Shown here piece by piece: positions 1-12,700 of a DNA stretch of 64,000 bases. A program made the position numbers and the translations under genes. The number at the start of each line of letters is the position of its first letter. Position 1 is the stretch's first letter. Source of the stretch: Sipunculus nudus (Eukaryota > Annelida > Sipuncula > Golfingiida > Sipunculidae); NCBI GenBank assembly GCA_026874595.1, contig CM049316.1, positions 16,703,839 through 16,767,838 of the forward strand. The letters are read 5' to 3'. The notes below the pieces were generated by a model, which did not search any database, was not told the DNA's origin, and worked only from the letters and a program-made list of their open reading frames with translations.

Positions 1-2023
1 GTCATTATCAGATATTGAAAAAGGGCCCAGCAGCGCCTAATTGGGATATTAGCTACCAACTGAATCCAAAAAAGTCCTAGTTTTATCAAAATTCACGTTT
101 TTATAGCAATTTCATTTCCGCGCCAAAATTTTCACCAGACCACATTTCGGAAAACCTTTGAAGGCGTGAACTTGATCAGAAAACCTAATCACTTATCAGG
201 ACAATCATGATAATTACATGGCACATTAATGGTGGCAATAAGGCAATCATTTTTTTCTGTCGTTCCTGAAATCCAAAGGTAATTTTTGAAACATGTTGCT
301 AGCCCTGAATTACCTGTATATATGACTCCGGAAATTTCCTGTTACACCAAGATTGCCTATATATACTGAGTACAGGAAACTATTTTTTACGCTGGAACGC
401 AGGAATACAGGAAACCAATATTCTAGCATTCAGATACTATACGTTTGAATTTTTTCCAACTTTTCATGTTGTAATTCTTACAACAACCTTCTGAAATATA
501 CGGTTATTTAAAAATGGCTTCCGTTAAACTTTAATGCCATAAAACTAACCATTACAAAATATGAAAAATAACTCAAACATGATAATAATGGAAATTTTTC
601 TTTATGCGGGCAGGGCCGGTTATCATAGTACAGCACTCAATCTTGCAAGCACAAATTTATACGTTGCTCCAAGCCCATATATATTTTTTTAATTTTTACT
701 TAAACGTAGAATTTTTACATACACCGGCCTATTAAACTGTTATGAAGTGTTTGGGGAAATTGCTTGATGGAACTTTCAATTTCCGGCTGTGAGTATGAAA
801 CCTGTAAAAACCAAGCCAATCTCACCTGTCCTCGATGTGCTATACTATCAACAAATTTCCTTAGGTCCTAGAGATACGTTTTGGCCAGGCAAGAAAGCGA
901 CTAAAATGACTTGCACATTTATGGAGAAACTAATGTTAGGGGAAGTAATATACTGGTGGTATACTTTTTTGTTTGGGTTAAATGCCTTCCATTGCATTTC
1001 CAGTATACGTATGAAATTGTTTCGGTCTTGTGATAATAACATTCTTCGAAGTACCTATACATAGAAAAGCCTTTCCCATTTAGTATATATTACACGGTCC
1101 TTTTTATAATCGAAAGTTATTTTCGAAGAACTAATTTCGTTAAAAATCTTAGATTTAATTTTCTAGAATTCATTCGTTGTAGGTCCGTTTACTTTTATAC
1201 GTAGATATATACAAGTACAAGAACAGGTCATTGATATGCGCTGTGAGGTTTTAACTTCGAAGTGTATTGAAAAAGGAATTATAGTCATCATCAGTATTAT
1301 CTTTAACACGAGAAAATACCAAAAACTTTTTTAAAGAGAAATATACTTCGTTATGTTAAAATAAATCTTTCATATATTTGATTCTGAGAGAAAGTGAGAG
1401 GTATGAGTGGGTGCAGGTATCAGTCAAAAATGTCGACGCTCTATGGTTTCTCATTTTCTATATGGCATCTTTAGTGTCCCTTGCATTCCAGAAATCGCTC
1501 TACTCAAAATCATCGGTAGGAAAGTTACATATAACATAATCTCCTCTGTATTCAGCAATATCCTTCAATAACAACTTGAACTGTATAAACTAAAGTTGGT
1601 TTGCGCTAATGTCCAGGCCTGCATTTATGTTAGTCGATTTTGTAATAAGCCAATGGTTTGGAAGCCAGGCTTTAATGTCACAGTAACAGGTTTCATATTA
1701 AGCCGTCAGCGCCAGATGAATATAAACAGCTAGGGACTTATGTAACTGACAGCATCTCAGGGCTGACTGTTAAAAAGACATGCAGTCCATAAATACTGGC
1801 ATAGGATATGTAGTATGAATCGCTTATGGGAAAATAAAAGCCAAAGTTGTATCTCTCTTTGTCTTTGACTTGCTCTCTCACGTGCGTTTATATTAGCTAT
1901 TTATTATTCTAAGCAGTTTAGTATATTAATTTATCACCTGGCTAGTTTTTAAATATAAATGGTTGTACAATGACTAAAACATGTATTTTTTTTACATATT
2001 ATATTTCTCTCTTGTGTGTGCCA

Positions 2024-2025
<2 letters not shown>
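1..2025. other. Non-coding stretch, nothing recognised
   Basis: AT-rich unique-looking sequence. Open frames are short (under 95 codons), overlap on both strands and match nothing. Confidence 0.6.

Positions 2026-2097
<72 letters not shown>
2026..2097. repeat. (CT)n microsatellite
   Basis: Continuous CT dinucleotides with one CCC interruption. Confidence 0.97.
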
Positions 2098-2099
<2 letters not shown>

Positions 2100-2267
2100 A
2101 CAACTGCAAATGCCAAATTTGTGAGTCAATGGGTTAATTTAAGTGTTTGAAATATATTTTGGTGCTATTTGCATTATGCAACTCCGTGTGGCCTACATAT
2201 TTATGTTCCGTGGCAAAGTTCCGTTTCAACACTATATGATTAATGGCCGCTGAAGATGGGGTGACTG

Positions 2268-2513
2268 TTAATGTGACATATTTGATGTCACCATTTTATA
2301 GCGTAGCTGTATAAACAAAGACGTAGCTTTATATGTGGTAAAGAAACCCGGATAGAGCCGCCTGGCCTTCTTGTGTTTGGCCCCCTTCCTTGCGGTATGA
2401 GGGTCAGGACGTTCACACGCAACGCATTCAAACCGGATGTAGCGGATTAATATCACTCTGTCACCGTCCAGCTGGTCCCCATATGTGACTGCGCCGAGAA
2501 CCTGGCGTCCCAA
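2268..2513 (-). CDS. Possible orphan exon or gene remnant (about 80 codons)
   Basis: A GC-richer island in AT-rich surroundings is open on the minus strand to TAA at 2268-2270. It reads TYGDQLDGDRVILIRYIRFE, CVACERPDPHTARKGAKHKK and RRLYPGFFTTYK. Codon use looks protein-like and the first part could follow a CCAG acceptor. No family is recognised. It could equally be a piece of a degraded transposon. Confidence 0.3.
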   Translation of the reverse strand: MGRQVLGAVTYGDQLDGDRVILIRYIRFECVACERPDPHTARKGAKHKKARRLYPGFFTTYKATSLFIQLRYKMVTSNMSH

Positions 2514-2785
2514 TCAGGCCACGTGCTGCATAGTATACGTTACTCACAATGTTATATTAGAAAATACTTTTCTTTAAAAATTATAGCACGTTCGACGAAT
2601 TCTCAGAGAAAAACATTTTTTCGTTCACATTTACAGTTATTTACAGCAACAAGCTTCAGAAAGGGGTAGTCAACTTATTCAGCAAGTCTTCATGAGTTTC
2701 CCTTTTTTTCACTCAAACATGTTATTAATAAATGCATTGATTATGGAAATATATATCATTAATATTAATGCAATAATTAATCTTT

Positions 2786-2879
<94 letters not shown>
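2786..2879. repeat. Compound (CT)n(AT)n microsatellite
   Basis: CT run to about 2828, then AT run to 2879. Translated frames over it (Ser-Leu, Tyr-Ile) are not genes. Confidence 0.97.
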
Positions 2880-2883
<4 letters not shown>

Positions 2884-2899
2884 TTTATATATATAATAA

Positions 2900-4170
2900 A
2901 CAATATATCTATATATTAATAAATACATTTTCATTTAATTGCCCGGTTGAATATATAGATTTTTTCGTATTTAGATAAGCGCTTGCATGGGAAAAAATTA
3001 TATTTTACCCATCAACTTTAATTATAAGGTATATCACTATATATATGCGTAATTTTCTTGTATTGAGTAAAATATACTTTGTTTAGGAGATTAAGGAACT
3101 TAAATATATTGTGGTTTAGGAGAGAAAAGGTCAGAGTCTAATACTACCAAACATCAGGGAATATATCGCCCGTTACTTAAAATGGAGTTATTTATTGACG
3201 ATTCAAATATGTGTATACCTGTTTTCCTGTCAGTATAACCCTTAGCCGAAACCTAACATTTCCACCAGTAGCTAGGTCCTATATAGGAGGGGGAGACTTC
3301 AAAGAGAGGAGCACGCCCGCGGATCCGTGGCCTTGAGGTATAAAAAATAGGAACATACTCCCCAAATTTATTAAATAAACATAAGGGTGTGGCCGAGTAT
3401 GAGGATGTGCACCTGATACATGTATTTTCGCGTGTGGCAGCTTGTATGAGATAAAAAAAAGGACAAAGACAAAGGAGTATGGGTAATTATTCTGTTACCC
3501 ACTTGTGTTCAAACAAGACAACGGTGTGTACCTCTGCACATGCGCGGCGTCAGTTTTAACGTGTAGCAGACGTTCCCATGGAACCTTATATTCCTGTTTT
3601 AGTCATTGAGCTATATAAACCTCCGAGCTCTTGCCCGTGTAATGACTTTCCCTGGGTACTTTACACGTGTTTTAGCTGCTTACAATGGTGATAGGCCTAA
3701 ACATCTGTGTCACGAGTGAAGGGCGTGCCTCGATCATGTCCACGAATATATAAACAGCACAGAAAAAATGAAAGGAAACGATACAGATAAATATACATAT
3801 TTTAGAAACACGAAAAAAAGAATCGTTAAATCGTTAGCATACTTTTGTTATATTACGTTAAGGTCTGCACACAAACACAGATACAGGTATATATTTTCAT
3901 GCGGCTCAACAATTCCTTATTTGAAGTACCAATTAATTATTTTTCAGACAAATTAATGGGTGTGTGATTTTAGACAAAAAATTAATTGGTTATTTATATT
4001 TTTCCATACATGCCATAATTTCAGATATGCTACATAAGTTTAGGCCTTTAATAGTTTTTAATATGGAAATAAACCCCTGGTATAAAAGTTTACCTTTAAC
4101 AATGTATTTTCTTCCGACGTTATATGTCCCATCATGGAGGTACTCAGGAAAGGGCCAGTTATATGCATGG
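2900..4170. other. Non-coding stretch, nothing firm
   Basis: A TATATAAA-like box (about 3611) followed by an ATG at 3685 was inspected as a possible promoter and signal-peptide exon for the peptidase. The ATG opens a short non-hydrophobic frame, so it is not supported. Confidence 0.5.
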
Positions 4171-4174
4171 ACTT

Positions 4175-4245
4175 CAGGGGCGGATACAGGACCTTAACAA
4201 AAATGGGTGGTGCGGATGGGATGGGGGGGGGGCTCGGCTTCTCTC
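4175..4245 (+). repeat. DNA-transposon-like end with G-run
   Basis: CAGGGGCGGATACAGGACC followed by a G-run looks like the outer end of a hAT-style element. The opposite end is not visible. A (TAA)n block follows. Confidence 0.35.
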
Positions 4246-4299
4246 ACAGGTAAACATGTGTGCCGGGAGTGCTGTTACTTTATAAGAGGATATTAGGCA

Positions 4300-4300
<1 letters not shown>

Positions 4301-4362
<62 letters not shown>
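4301..4362. repeat. (TAA)n microsatellite
   Basis: About 20 TAA units. The minus-strand poly-Leu frame over it is an artefact. Confidence 0.97.
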
Positions 4363-4364
<2 letters not shown>

Positions 4365-4930
4365 TATTTAAATATATATATTAATTAGATTAATAAGTTT
4401 AATTAATTCCATAATCATGAGCTGCTCATCTGTAACTATTAAAGTCTACGAAAGGCATGTTCCGGTACTGCATTTATCTATGTTATAACTATATATCTTT
4501 ATCAAGCCTGTGTGTTCGTATGACTCATGCAGTCTGTCTCAGTTTTTCATGTAAACGTATATCATAACTGGAGAAATGACTGGAGGAATACAGCTGTCAA
4601 TTTATCTGATAATATTCTTATTTTGCTTGTTTTCCAGGCAGAATATCATTAAGTTTATTATCGTCATGAGCGACCACATTTGAAAAAATAAACGAGGCAC
4701 GTGGACGTGTATATTTAATTAAATGTTATTATGTAGAAGAAATCCTGATTGACATTCAAGTACAGGCCGCCTGTCTGATGTTAATGTTAATTCATGTTCT
4801 AAATGATATTATGGGTGCGAATCCATGCTTAAAGAGGTTAACTGCTTGGTCCAACTGTTCCCTTCGCGAATTCATCGCATATATTTCGAAGAGTTCCGTG
4901 AATGTGGAAATATTAGTGAAACAAGTAAAA

Positions 4931-5060
4931 AACAAGAGACCCATGGTTATTGACGCTCAGCTGACTAGGAAGACATTCAATTGTTGTAGGTGGTAACCCG
5001 ATTCAACTGAAGCATATCTCGGAGAAAATGGGTAACAGAGACCTATTTCAGGTTTATGCT
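4931..5060 (+). mobile_element. Left-end fragment of a pearl-like element
   Basis: AACAAGAGACCCATGG followed by GACGCTCAGCTGACT and then GGGTAACAGAGACCTATTTC matches the left end and core of the complete element at 53364-55253. The rest is missing. Confidence 0.65.
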
Positions 5061-5850
5061 ATAGACATGAAATGAAATAATGTAAATTTAAAAAAAAAAT
5101 AACCATTCGTTGCATTCCTTTAATTCTTTCATTTAACTAAACCACGAAACCATTCTAGAATACGCACTTAAATTCACCAAACGAAACTTAAATTTCTGTA
5201 ATGTAAATGTGCGGGGAAGTAAAATATCGTGTGTGACGTCGATTATTTGGAAACACCCCCCGCGAACGGGTTCGCTTGGAGACGTAGCTTAGTGCAAAGC
5301 ACTGACATTTCCAGTTTTAACATGTACACATGCTCTGAATCGTAGTTTTAATAAAACAAACAGTTGATACCAGACGCCACCCGGTAGGCCTATACGTGCA
5401 TTCATAAAACAGAAAGAAGTATATAAGTAAAAAATGTATAAATGAATGCATCTGTGCTCAATAAAAAGATTATAAATTTTTCTACCAAACTGTTTGTATT
5501 TAGATCTAGTTTAACATTACTAATAAGGATGGTATATCAATATTTTATTGGTCGTGCATTCTGTAGTCAGCTGCTGTGTATGGATTGGAATACAAAAGAC
5601 TGGGCTAAGGGGAATATAATCTTAAATATCCTTGCAAGAAGAGACGGCCCTTACACGCAATCACGTTGCCAGGCAACGGTAGATTAATTGATAATATAAG
5701 TCAAAAAACGCCTACGCTGTTTAATCATGCATCATAACCCCCCCCCCCCCCATGTAACTGATGTTACCGTGTGTGTGTATGTGTAATCATTCAGAGAGTC
5801 TGTAAATATAAGCCAAATATGGGATCCTCTTGGTGTGAATTTGAATTTTT

Positions 5851-6960
5851 AGCTCAGCTGACTGAAAGTCAACTGAGGTATAGGTATGTCGCTATGTCCG
5901 TCGTCCGTCCGGTCTTCCGGCTGTCAGTTAGCAGAGCACAAATCGTAACCACTGGACCTAGAAACTTAGAAGTGTACATCCAGGGAGGTCAATAAAAATA
6001 TCCTTGGAAACCTGAAATTGATCAGTGCGACCTATATCCTCTGAGATGTACCCCCCAGATTAATAAAAAAAAGGTGATACAAAACCTCCAATATCTTAAT
6101 AATTGATGCATGGATTGCCATGAATCTTGCCTTGAATATTGACCATGAGTAGTTCTGCCAGTTCCCGAAAACTGGTGGCGCCATTTGTTTTTTTCTAATT
6201 TTTACCATTTTTTTCCTGTTTTTGAGACCGTCAAATGACAGCGATTATGTCAGTTTCTCAGCTGTGTTGTCATCCAGTGCCCTGAAACCCGATGTATTTA
6301 TTGATTATGATTGGTTTCTTCAGCTCCTGAAGACTGGTGGCACCACCTGTATTTTTTTCTATGTTGATGTATTTTTTCCTTAATATAAGACTGCCAAATT
6401 ATATTGATATTATTAGATTTGCAATTGTAGTTTCATCTGTGTCCTGAATCCCTGTGTTGTTTATTTGGGCCCTGCTTGTATAAGTGGATGCTTTATTTAA
6501 TCACCCTGTCCGTCCGTCTGTTTGTCTTCCGTATATCTGTAAAATTTGTTTACTTATGACAACTCCAGATTGGATTGACATATGGATTTCAAACTTGACT
6601 TATATATGGCTACCTTCTAACGCAAGAACTCTATTGATTTTGGGGTCACAAGGTCAAAGGTCAAGGTCACAGATCCGACTTCTTTAAAAATATTGTGGAT
6701 GCATTTTGAGCCAAACTTTTCATCCAGAACCTTCCGTCTTCCTTGTGGCGCACCTCCCAATTAGGAAAAGTTTCTTTTGATTTTGGGGTCACTAGGTCAA
6801 GGTCACAGGGCCCATCCATTCACAAATTAGTTTATGGATGATAACTCCACTGTGGGTAGACATGTTGGCTTCAAACTTAACAGAAGACCCATATTTTGAA
6901 GAAGCTCATAAATTTGACCTTCTAGACAATTTTAGCATAGCGTCGAGACCCATGTGTCCC
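5851..6960 (-). mobile_element. Pearl-like element(s), reverse orientation
   Basis: Opens with the stem-loop AGCTCAGCTGACTGAAAGTC...GAG (5851-5878), then GTCCGTCGTCCGTCCGG, the mirror of the ACGG run that marks right ends of these elements. Tandem-type core segments follow. A second ACGG-type run (GTCCGTCCGTCTG, about 6507) with its own flank suggests that two elements abut or nest. A possible far end lies near 6945 (GAGACCCATGTG). Confidence 0.55.
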
Positions 6961-7298
6961 TAATTTTTCTGTAAAGGATTTTACTTTAAGCATATGTTAA
7001 TTTAATATACAGCGAAACTCCCCTTACGACTGTTATAATGTGGTAGCCGGAAGCTCAAGGACAAAAAAGAATGAAGCCAGATTATAACTATAAATAACAG
7101 CTTCCCTCTTGAACCGACATGACCAGACCGGAAGTCTGAACCAGACCAAACAGTTAACATTCGATATAGCCGTAACCACATGCATCAAGTCAGTACATAC
7201 CATAAACAAGAACGACAACCACTGATTTACGAACTATATATTTTAACTATATATTTAAGACGCTTTATGAAGTTCTGTGAAAACGCCAAGTCTGTCTA

Positions 7299-7340
<42 letters not shown>
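7299..7340. repeat. (AG)n microsatellite
   Basis: AG repeats with one AAAG interruption, immediately before a pearl-like right end. Confidence 0.95.
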
Positions 7341-7341
<1 letters not shown>

Positions 7342-7356
7342 CTGATGTACGTTTTT

Positions 7357-8310
7357 AGCTCAGCTGACTTTCAGTCATGCTGGGCTATAGCGATGGGTCT
7401 TTGTCCGTCGTCCTTCCGTCTGTCCGTCCGGCCGTCCGTCCGTTAGCAGGGCACAAATCGTAACCGTAGGGGCTAGGGCCTTGAACCCTATGCAGTCTTA
7501 GAGGTTCTAAAAAGATATCCTTGCAAACCTGAAAATAGGTCACTGCGACCTATATTCTCGAAGTTATGGGGTGTGTTTGCACCCCCCAGAAAAAATTCTT
7601 GTAGCCAAAATTTTCATCCCAAACCTTCCATCTTTCACATACAGCTCACCTACCAACATGGGAAGAATCATAATTATTTTGAGGTCACAAGGTCAAAGGT
7701 CAAGGTCACAGAACCAACTTTTTTGAAAAGCTTGTGGATGCATTTTAAGCCAAACCTTTCATCCCAATTCTTTGATCTTTCACATATAGCTCACCTACTA
7801 AATGGGAGAAGAATCCTATAGATGTTGAGGTCACAAGGTTAAAGGTCAAAGGTCACAGGATCCACTTCTTTAAAAAGGATGTGGACACATTTCAAGCTAG
7901 ACCTTTCATTCCAAACCTTTCAGCACTGATATCGCTTCTCTGCCAACAGGGGAAAAGACCTGTTGATTTTGAGGTTAAATGTCAAGTTCACAGCACCCTC
8001 TTTTTGCGTGGAGTCATTTTCAGGCAAACTCTTCAATCTATACTTTCCATCTGTCATATATGGCTTACCTACCAATAGGGGAAGAAGCCTATTGCTGTTG
8101 AGTTCAAAAGGTCAATGTCAAGGTCACAATATTGTTCTAAATGCTTGTGAACATATTTCAAGTGAAACTGTTCAACCCAAACCTTCAGTCTTTCACATAT
8201 GCCACATCTATGCATCACTGAATGTGATTCAAACTTCATATTTATGGGTCTTTTTGCATGAAGAAATAACTAATTGATTTTGAGGTCAGCTGGTCAGGAG
8301 GTTAAAGGTT
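7357..8310 (-). mobile_element. Pearl-like element with about 144-bp tandem core containing AGGTCA repeats
   Basis: Stem-loop AGCTCAGCTGACTTTCAGTC...GGGCT (7357-7386) and a GTCCG-rich run are followed by about five core units at roughly 144-bp spacing. Each has CCAAACCTTTCATCC, CTTTCACATATAGCTCACCT and GAGGTCACAAGGTCAAAGG. Open frames over this stretch are repeat artefacts. Confidence 0.7.
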
Positions 8311-9060
8311 GCAGGTCTAAGTTATTCACTCATTGGTTGCCAAGTAATTACACCCGGCCAGATGTAAGTGGTTAGTAGTTACCCATCATTTAGAAAGAAT
8401 CCAGTTGATATGTGGGCAAAAGGCCAAGGTCATAGGTCAGGGATTTTCACAATAACTTATTTTGTAGACCATCTCTATTTTTCTTGTACACATAACCATT
8501 GCACTCCAACTGGTACATCTCACTGTGTGGCTGTAATTGTGAGTGATGCTGGTGACATATGACTCTCTTTTGTATCAGCCTGTTAAGTGAAAAGTGATAA
8601 ATACCTCGTTACTGCATAACAAAAACACTGTTGCCGGAATGCTTCAGCCAGGCATTAAGACTGTGAGAGTATAGTATTAAGGTTTAGCTACTGATTTATA
8701 AGATGATGGGAACATTTTGCAGTTTATTTTATGAAATCATAGCAATAAACTTAGTTTCCTAGATATCTGAATATTTTTATATAAATTACCAGATATAAAA
8801 GCAAATGTTTGTTCTCATAATATGTGGATGTGTACCTGGATTTAGGATTTTTTTTTTATCACAAGACTTTTAGTCATGCTTTCTGCATTTCTTTTCTTTC
8901 AGGTTTTGCAGTTTACCTACCCTGCTGATCCCATTGAAAAGCAGAGTGATAATAAAAAATATTGGACTTTCACTTTTTACATTTGCTTATCTATAAATCT
9001 AATATGAGGGCCTGAAAATGCCTTTTGAATTGTTTTGGACATTCAATACTGTAACATCCT

Positions 9061-9473
9061 TTGGAGAATTTGCTACAAGTTTTGTCTCTTATTGGACGAT
9101 GTGTGATATCAAATGTCAGACTTGTCAGAAATCCACTAAGTCTGCCAGTTAGCCACCTTAGAAATCCTTTTGTCAGTGCAGTTGAAGAGCTTTTAACATT
9201 TGTGGACACACAAAAAACATTGTTAGTTATTGGAGATTTCAACATTGATGTCAGTAATAAAAAAATACTTGTGTATTGGATGATCTCTCACATCTTCTTC
9301 AGTGTCAGCAGCTTATGACGGAAAACACAAATGATCATGGCAGTATTATTGATCATGTGTTTTCAAACTTCCCTAATACATCAACTTCTGCAATAGAGAG
9401 TTCCTGGTCTGATCACAAAATCCTGTTTACTGTTGTTCCTAAAAATGTTTTCCAGTTTCACTCAGTTAATTGA
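9061..9473 (+). pseudogene. Endonuclease fragment of a retroelement or Helentron
   Basis: Two overlapping frames, shifted relative to each other near 9280-9310, read LLVIGDFNIDVSN and then NDHGSIIDHVFSNFPN and SSWSDHKILFTV. GDFN and SDH are catalytic signatures of the endonuclease/exonuclease/phosphatase fold (AP-endonuclease type). Only the C-terminal half is present and a frameshift breaks it. LINE retrotransposons and Helentrons both carry such domains. The adjoining pearl-like array makes a Helentron source attractive, but this is inference. Confidence 0.6.
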
Positions 9474-9701
9474 TATAAGGCCTTTACTTAAATAGTAATC
9501 TAACAGTTCACATATAATGTTATAGTTATGAAATTATTGTTATGCTTGCCCTTTGATACCATAGCAGGACAGGTGTTGGGGAAGGCTTTAAATACAGGTC
9601 ATGCTTGTCAGCTGAGCGTCATGACATCAATGTTACAGTTCGTATATGTGTTCCAGTAAGAGATACATTAACTCACCGTTTTCTATTTTCTGTTTATGTA
9701 G

Positions 9702-9783
9702 GTATCGGGTTTTACGGGTTTATCACCATTCTGCTCGAGAGGAAGGCTTTCTCACCGCCCTTTTAGATGACGCCAGTCTTAAT
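9702..9783 (+). CDS. Carboxypeptidase exon a: start of propeptide
   Basis: Begins after a TAG acceptor and ends before GTAAGT. After one leftover base it reads [17 protein letters not shown] and on to DASLN, matching the first strand and helix of the M14A propeptide. It starts with the third base of a codon, so the preceding exon must end with two coding bases. Confidence 0.82.
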
Positions 9784-12700
9784 GTAAGTGCTTAAGTTAA
9801 ATCCATATCAAGATCTCTATAGGTGTATTTAAGGGTAGATACTTTAATCTAGTGTTTACATGAAATTGGCATAGCAGTAGATAGTGTTCAGCATTTTCAT
9901 ATTTAGATCCATATTTGGGTCTTCCAGTAGGTGTCTTCTGTATAAATTAATGTTTAGTATACTACATTGCATTCTTAGGCTTGCATGAATTATTTGGGTC
10001 TTTCTGGATCCTGTAACAGTGTACCTGTAGCAGTGTGTTCTCAAGATGAGATATAATATTATAACGTCCTCTTATCTCGCGGTAAATTGAAAAATTAATT
10101 CATCAGATGAGAAGTGTCAATTTTAAGGCATATTCGAAAAGTCTAGTGATATTCAATATATATCTCGTACGATATTTCAAAAGTGACCTTATGAATATTC
10201 ATTTAACCTTCGTTTGTCGATTTAACACGTACCAGGGCGCTGTCTGTCCGTTTCCTATAACAATATGAACGAAGGCCCGGTCCTTGATATGAAACTCAAA
10301 TAAGGCCAAAAAGGCACTTTTTCCAGGGATCATTGCGGGGGTCAAAATTGACTTAGATTATGACGTCATCAATAAATATAACAACAAATATGAAAACACC
10401 GAGTGTGAACTGAGATTATGACTCAAACTAGGAGATTAGGTGTATCCGTTAGAACTTTACATGAACACTTCTTTTGAATAAAGAAACGATTGATTTTTCG
10501 CAATCTTCCTGATCACCGTCTTGTCCTACACCTTTTAATTAGACTCCGAAGGATATTAGATATTATGTTACATATGTTACATGTACATTGTATTTTATGA
10601 TTGTTGTTACATGAATTAGCGTTTTATATTTAATGATAATTGAAGATTTTACCAATTGTGATACTTGCGTGAATAAGAAGATTTAGGACTACTCATTTTC
10701 CTTTAAGTTATCAATGTTCATATGATTGAAGATTGATCTATGGGGAGAAGAACAGAGTATGTCGGCAATCGACATCATGGTACCCCCGGAGTCTATGGCC
10801 ATGGTTACAGGAGAACTTCGGGCTCAGGGAATCCGCTATAAAATAGACATACTGGACGTACAAGAGTAAGTACACCTACGGAAGAAAAGATGATCTGCTA
10901 GAATGTTGAAAAGCTCTGATTATTTTTTCAAATTACAGCCTGTCGCAGTTCTATATATGCCCACAAAGATAAACCCCTCACTCAATTGGCACTTAACATT
11001 CGTTATAAGTCTTTTCATTTAACTACTGCTTGCAAACGCTGGCCTTGACGCAGGTCTTGGGACAGATCCAGCTCTCATAGCTCAGAAATTCACCAAAACA
11101 CTTGCGGCCCTATACGGAAAAGCTAGTCTTTGCAAGCCTCGGGTAAAAGATATCAGCGGGTAAAAGGTTAGAGCAACCGTAATGTGACACCTGCGTAAGG
11201 AGCGTGCTGCAATGGCTGCTGAATATTTATGTCTCCATAAATCTGTCCACGAAGAATGACGTCAGAGCCTTTATTCTCTTCTTAATTGACAACAGAATCA
11301 GGTTACCTCTCCTAATAATGGGTCAAGATACTTCCCGGTGTCAATTTCCTAATGTTATATGAAAATATTGTGTCATGGTGTCTATATGCAATAACCACGC
11401 ATATTTTCAAAGTATATGAATATTCAAAAGGTATGAGATTTTCCGATAAAATTTGGAATTCTTTCCACACACAAAACAAAAGCAGGCTCCCAGCCAGTAA
11501 ATCCTCTTGAATATTTTGTGGGCGATTTCTATCTAAAATTGAAAGATATTCATTACGATGTTTGTCAGCGAGGTGCCCATGATTTAAATGTTTAACATTT
11601 CAGTAAATATAAAAAAAACACCGCGCTAATGTAGTTATCTGATTATGGTTATCCAGTTACAGGCTTTGTGCCGAAGTTTTCACATCAGATCAACCACATT
11701 TGTTATTAAAGGTATCACTACTATTTAAGACTGTTAAAATGAACCGTTTTCATAACAATCCCTCTTCTGTTGGATCATATTCATTGGATATTAAATAGTG
11801 TACAAAATACATCTCATCTTGCCATCCTCCAGATCCAACAATGTGTGTTGTGTTCCCTGCTGACAGCAACATGTCTATGTTTGACGTGTAGCCCTACTCA
11901 AGCAGGGTGAATATTACACCTGTTTAATGTACAAGCAAAAATGTATGGTTCTTTGGATAGTATGAGAATTTTTCGATTATGAGATGAGCTATTTTAACGA
12001 CTGAATCGGCGGTGGGCAATTTCTGCCATTTCAACCGACTTTGGACAATGTGGCAAGACACAATTGGCGTATTCTAAATATGATAGCGGGAATGATATCA
12101 GTAACCCAGCTAAAAATTAATCAAAAAAGGGGTTAAATCACCATGTCGTTATATGAGATCTTCCTACATGGCCGACGCCATATCCGGATTAATATGTTCC
12201 TATATGTCAATGAACCTCACATGACGAAGACCGGCTTAATATGCTCCTGACCTTAGAATTTACCACAGTAATGATTCAAAACTATCCCTTTATATGTTAC
12301 ACTTAAGCACGTAGATCACGCTTTTGTCTGACATTCATTGTGATAACCTTTGCAGGGTTGAAATTGGTTAAATGTCTTCCGCACAGCTGGATCGGGCAAC
12401 ACAGAAAATTTAACGCTTGCCAAAGGATAAACTAGACCCCACAGTCTAAAGGGCTTTTTCTTTCAATTAGATGTTAGAAAACTTTAATTTATTTAAAGTA
12501 TAAATGACAAGGGGTCGCTCGATTGGAATCAATCAGATGACGCGGTGATATTTTATTATCAGTGAGCAGGAATTAAACACTTCCGAGATGCTAGAAAGAA
12601 ACGCGGTTTGGACTTGAGCCTGTATCGTCGGTGAAAGGGTCAGGCGAATCCAAATTTTGCAGTCATCTCCTAAAACAACCAGCAAATCCGTTGGTCCTAC

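Noticed and set aside
3605-3780. TATATAAA followed by an ATG as promoter and first exon of the carboxypeptidase
   Set aside because: The reading frame from that ATG is not a signal peptide and does not end with the two leftover bases needed by the exon at 9702.
4174-4365. Poly-Leu minus-strand frame
   Set aside because: Translation of the (TAA)n microsatellite.
5255-5310. GGGTTCGCTTGGAGACGTAGCTTAG resembling tRNA boxes
   Set aside because: The B-box-like part precedes the A-box-like part and no cloverleaf can be formed.
7573-8562. Series of plus-strand open frames of 60-104 codons
   Set aside because: They fall in tandem cores of a pearl-like element and change frame with the repeat unit.
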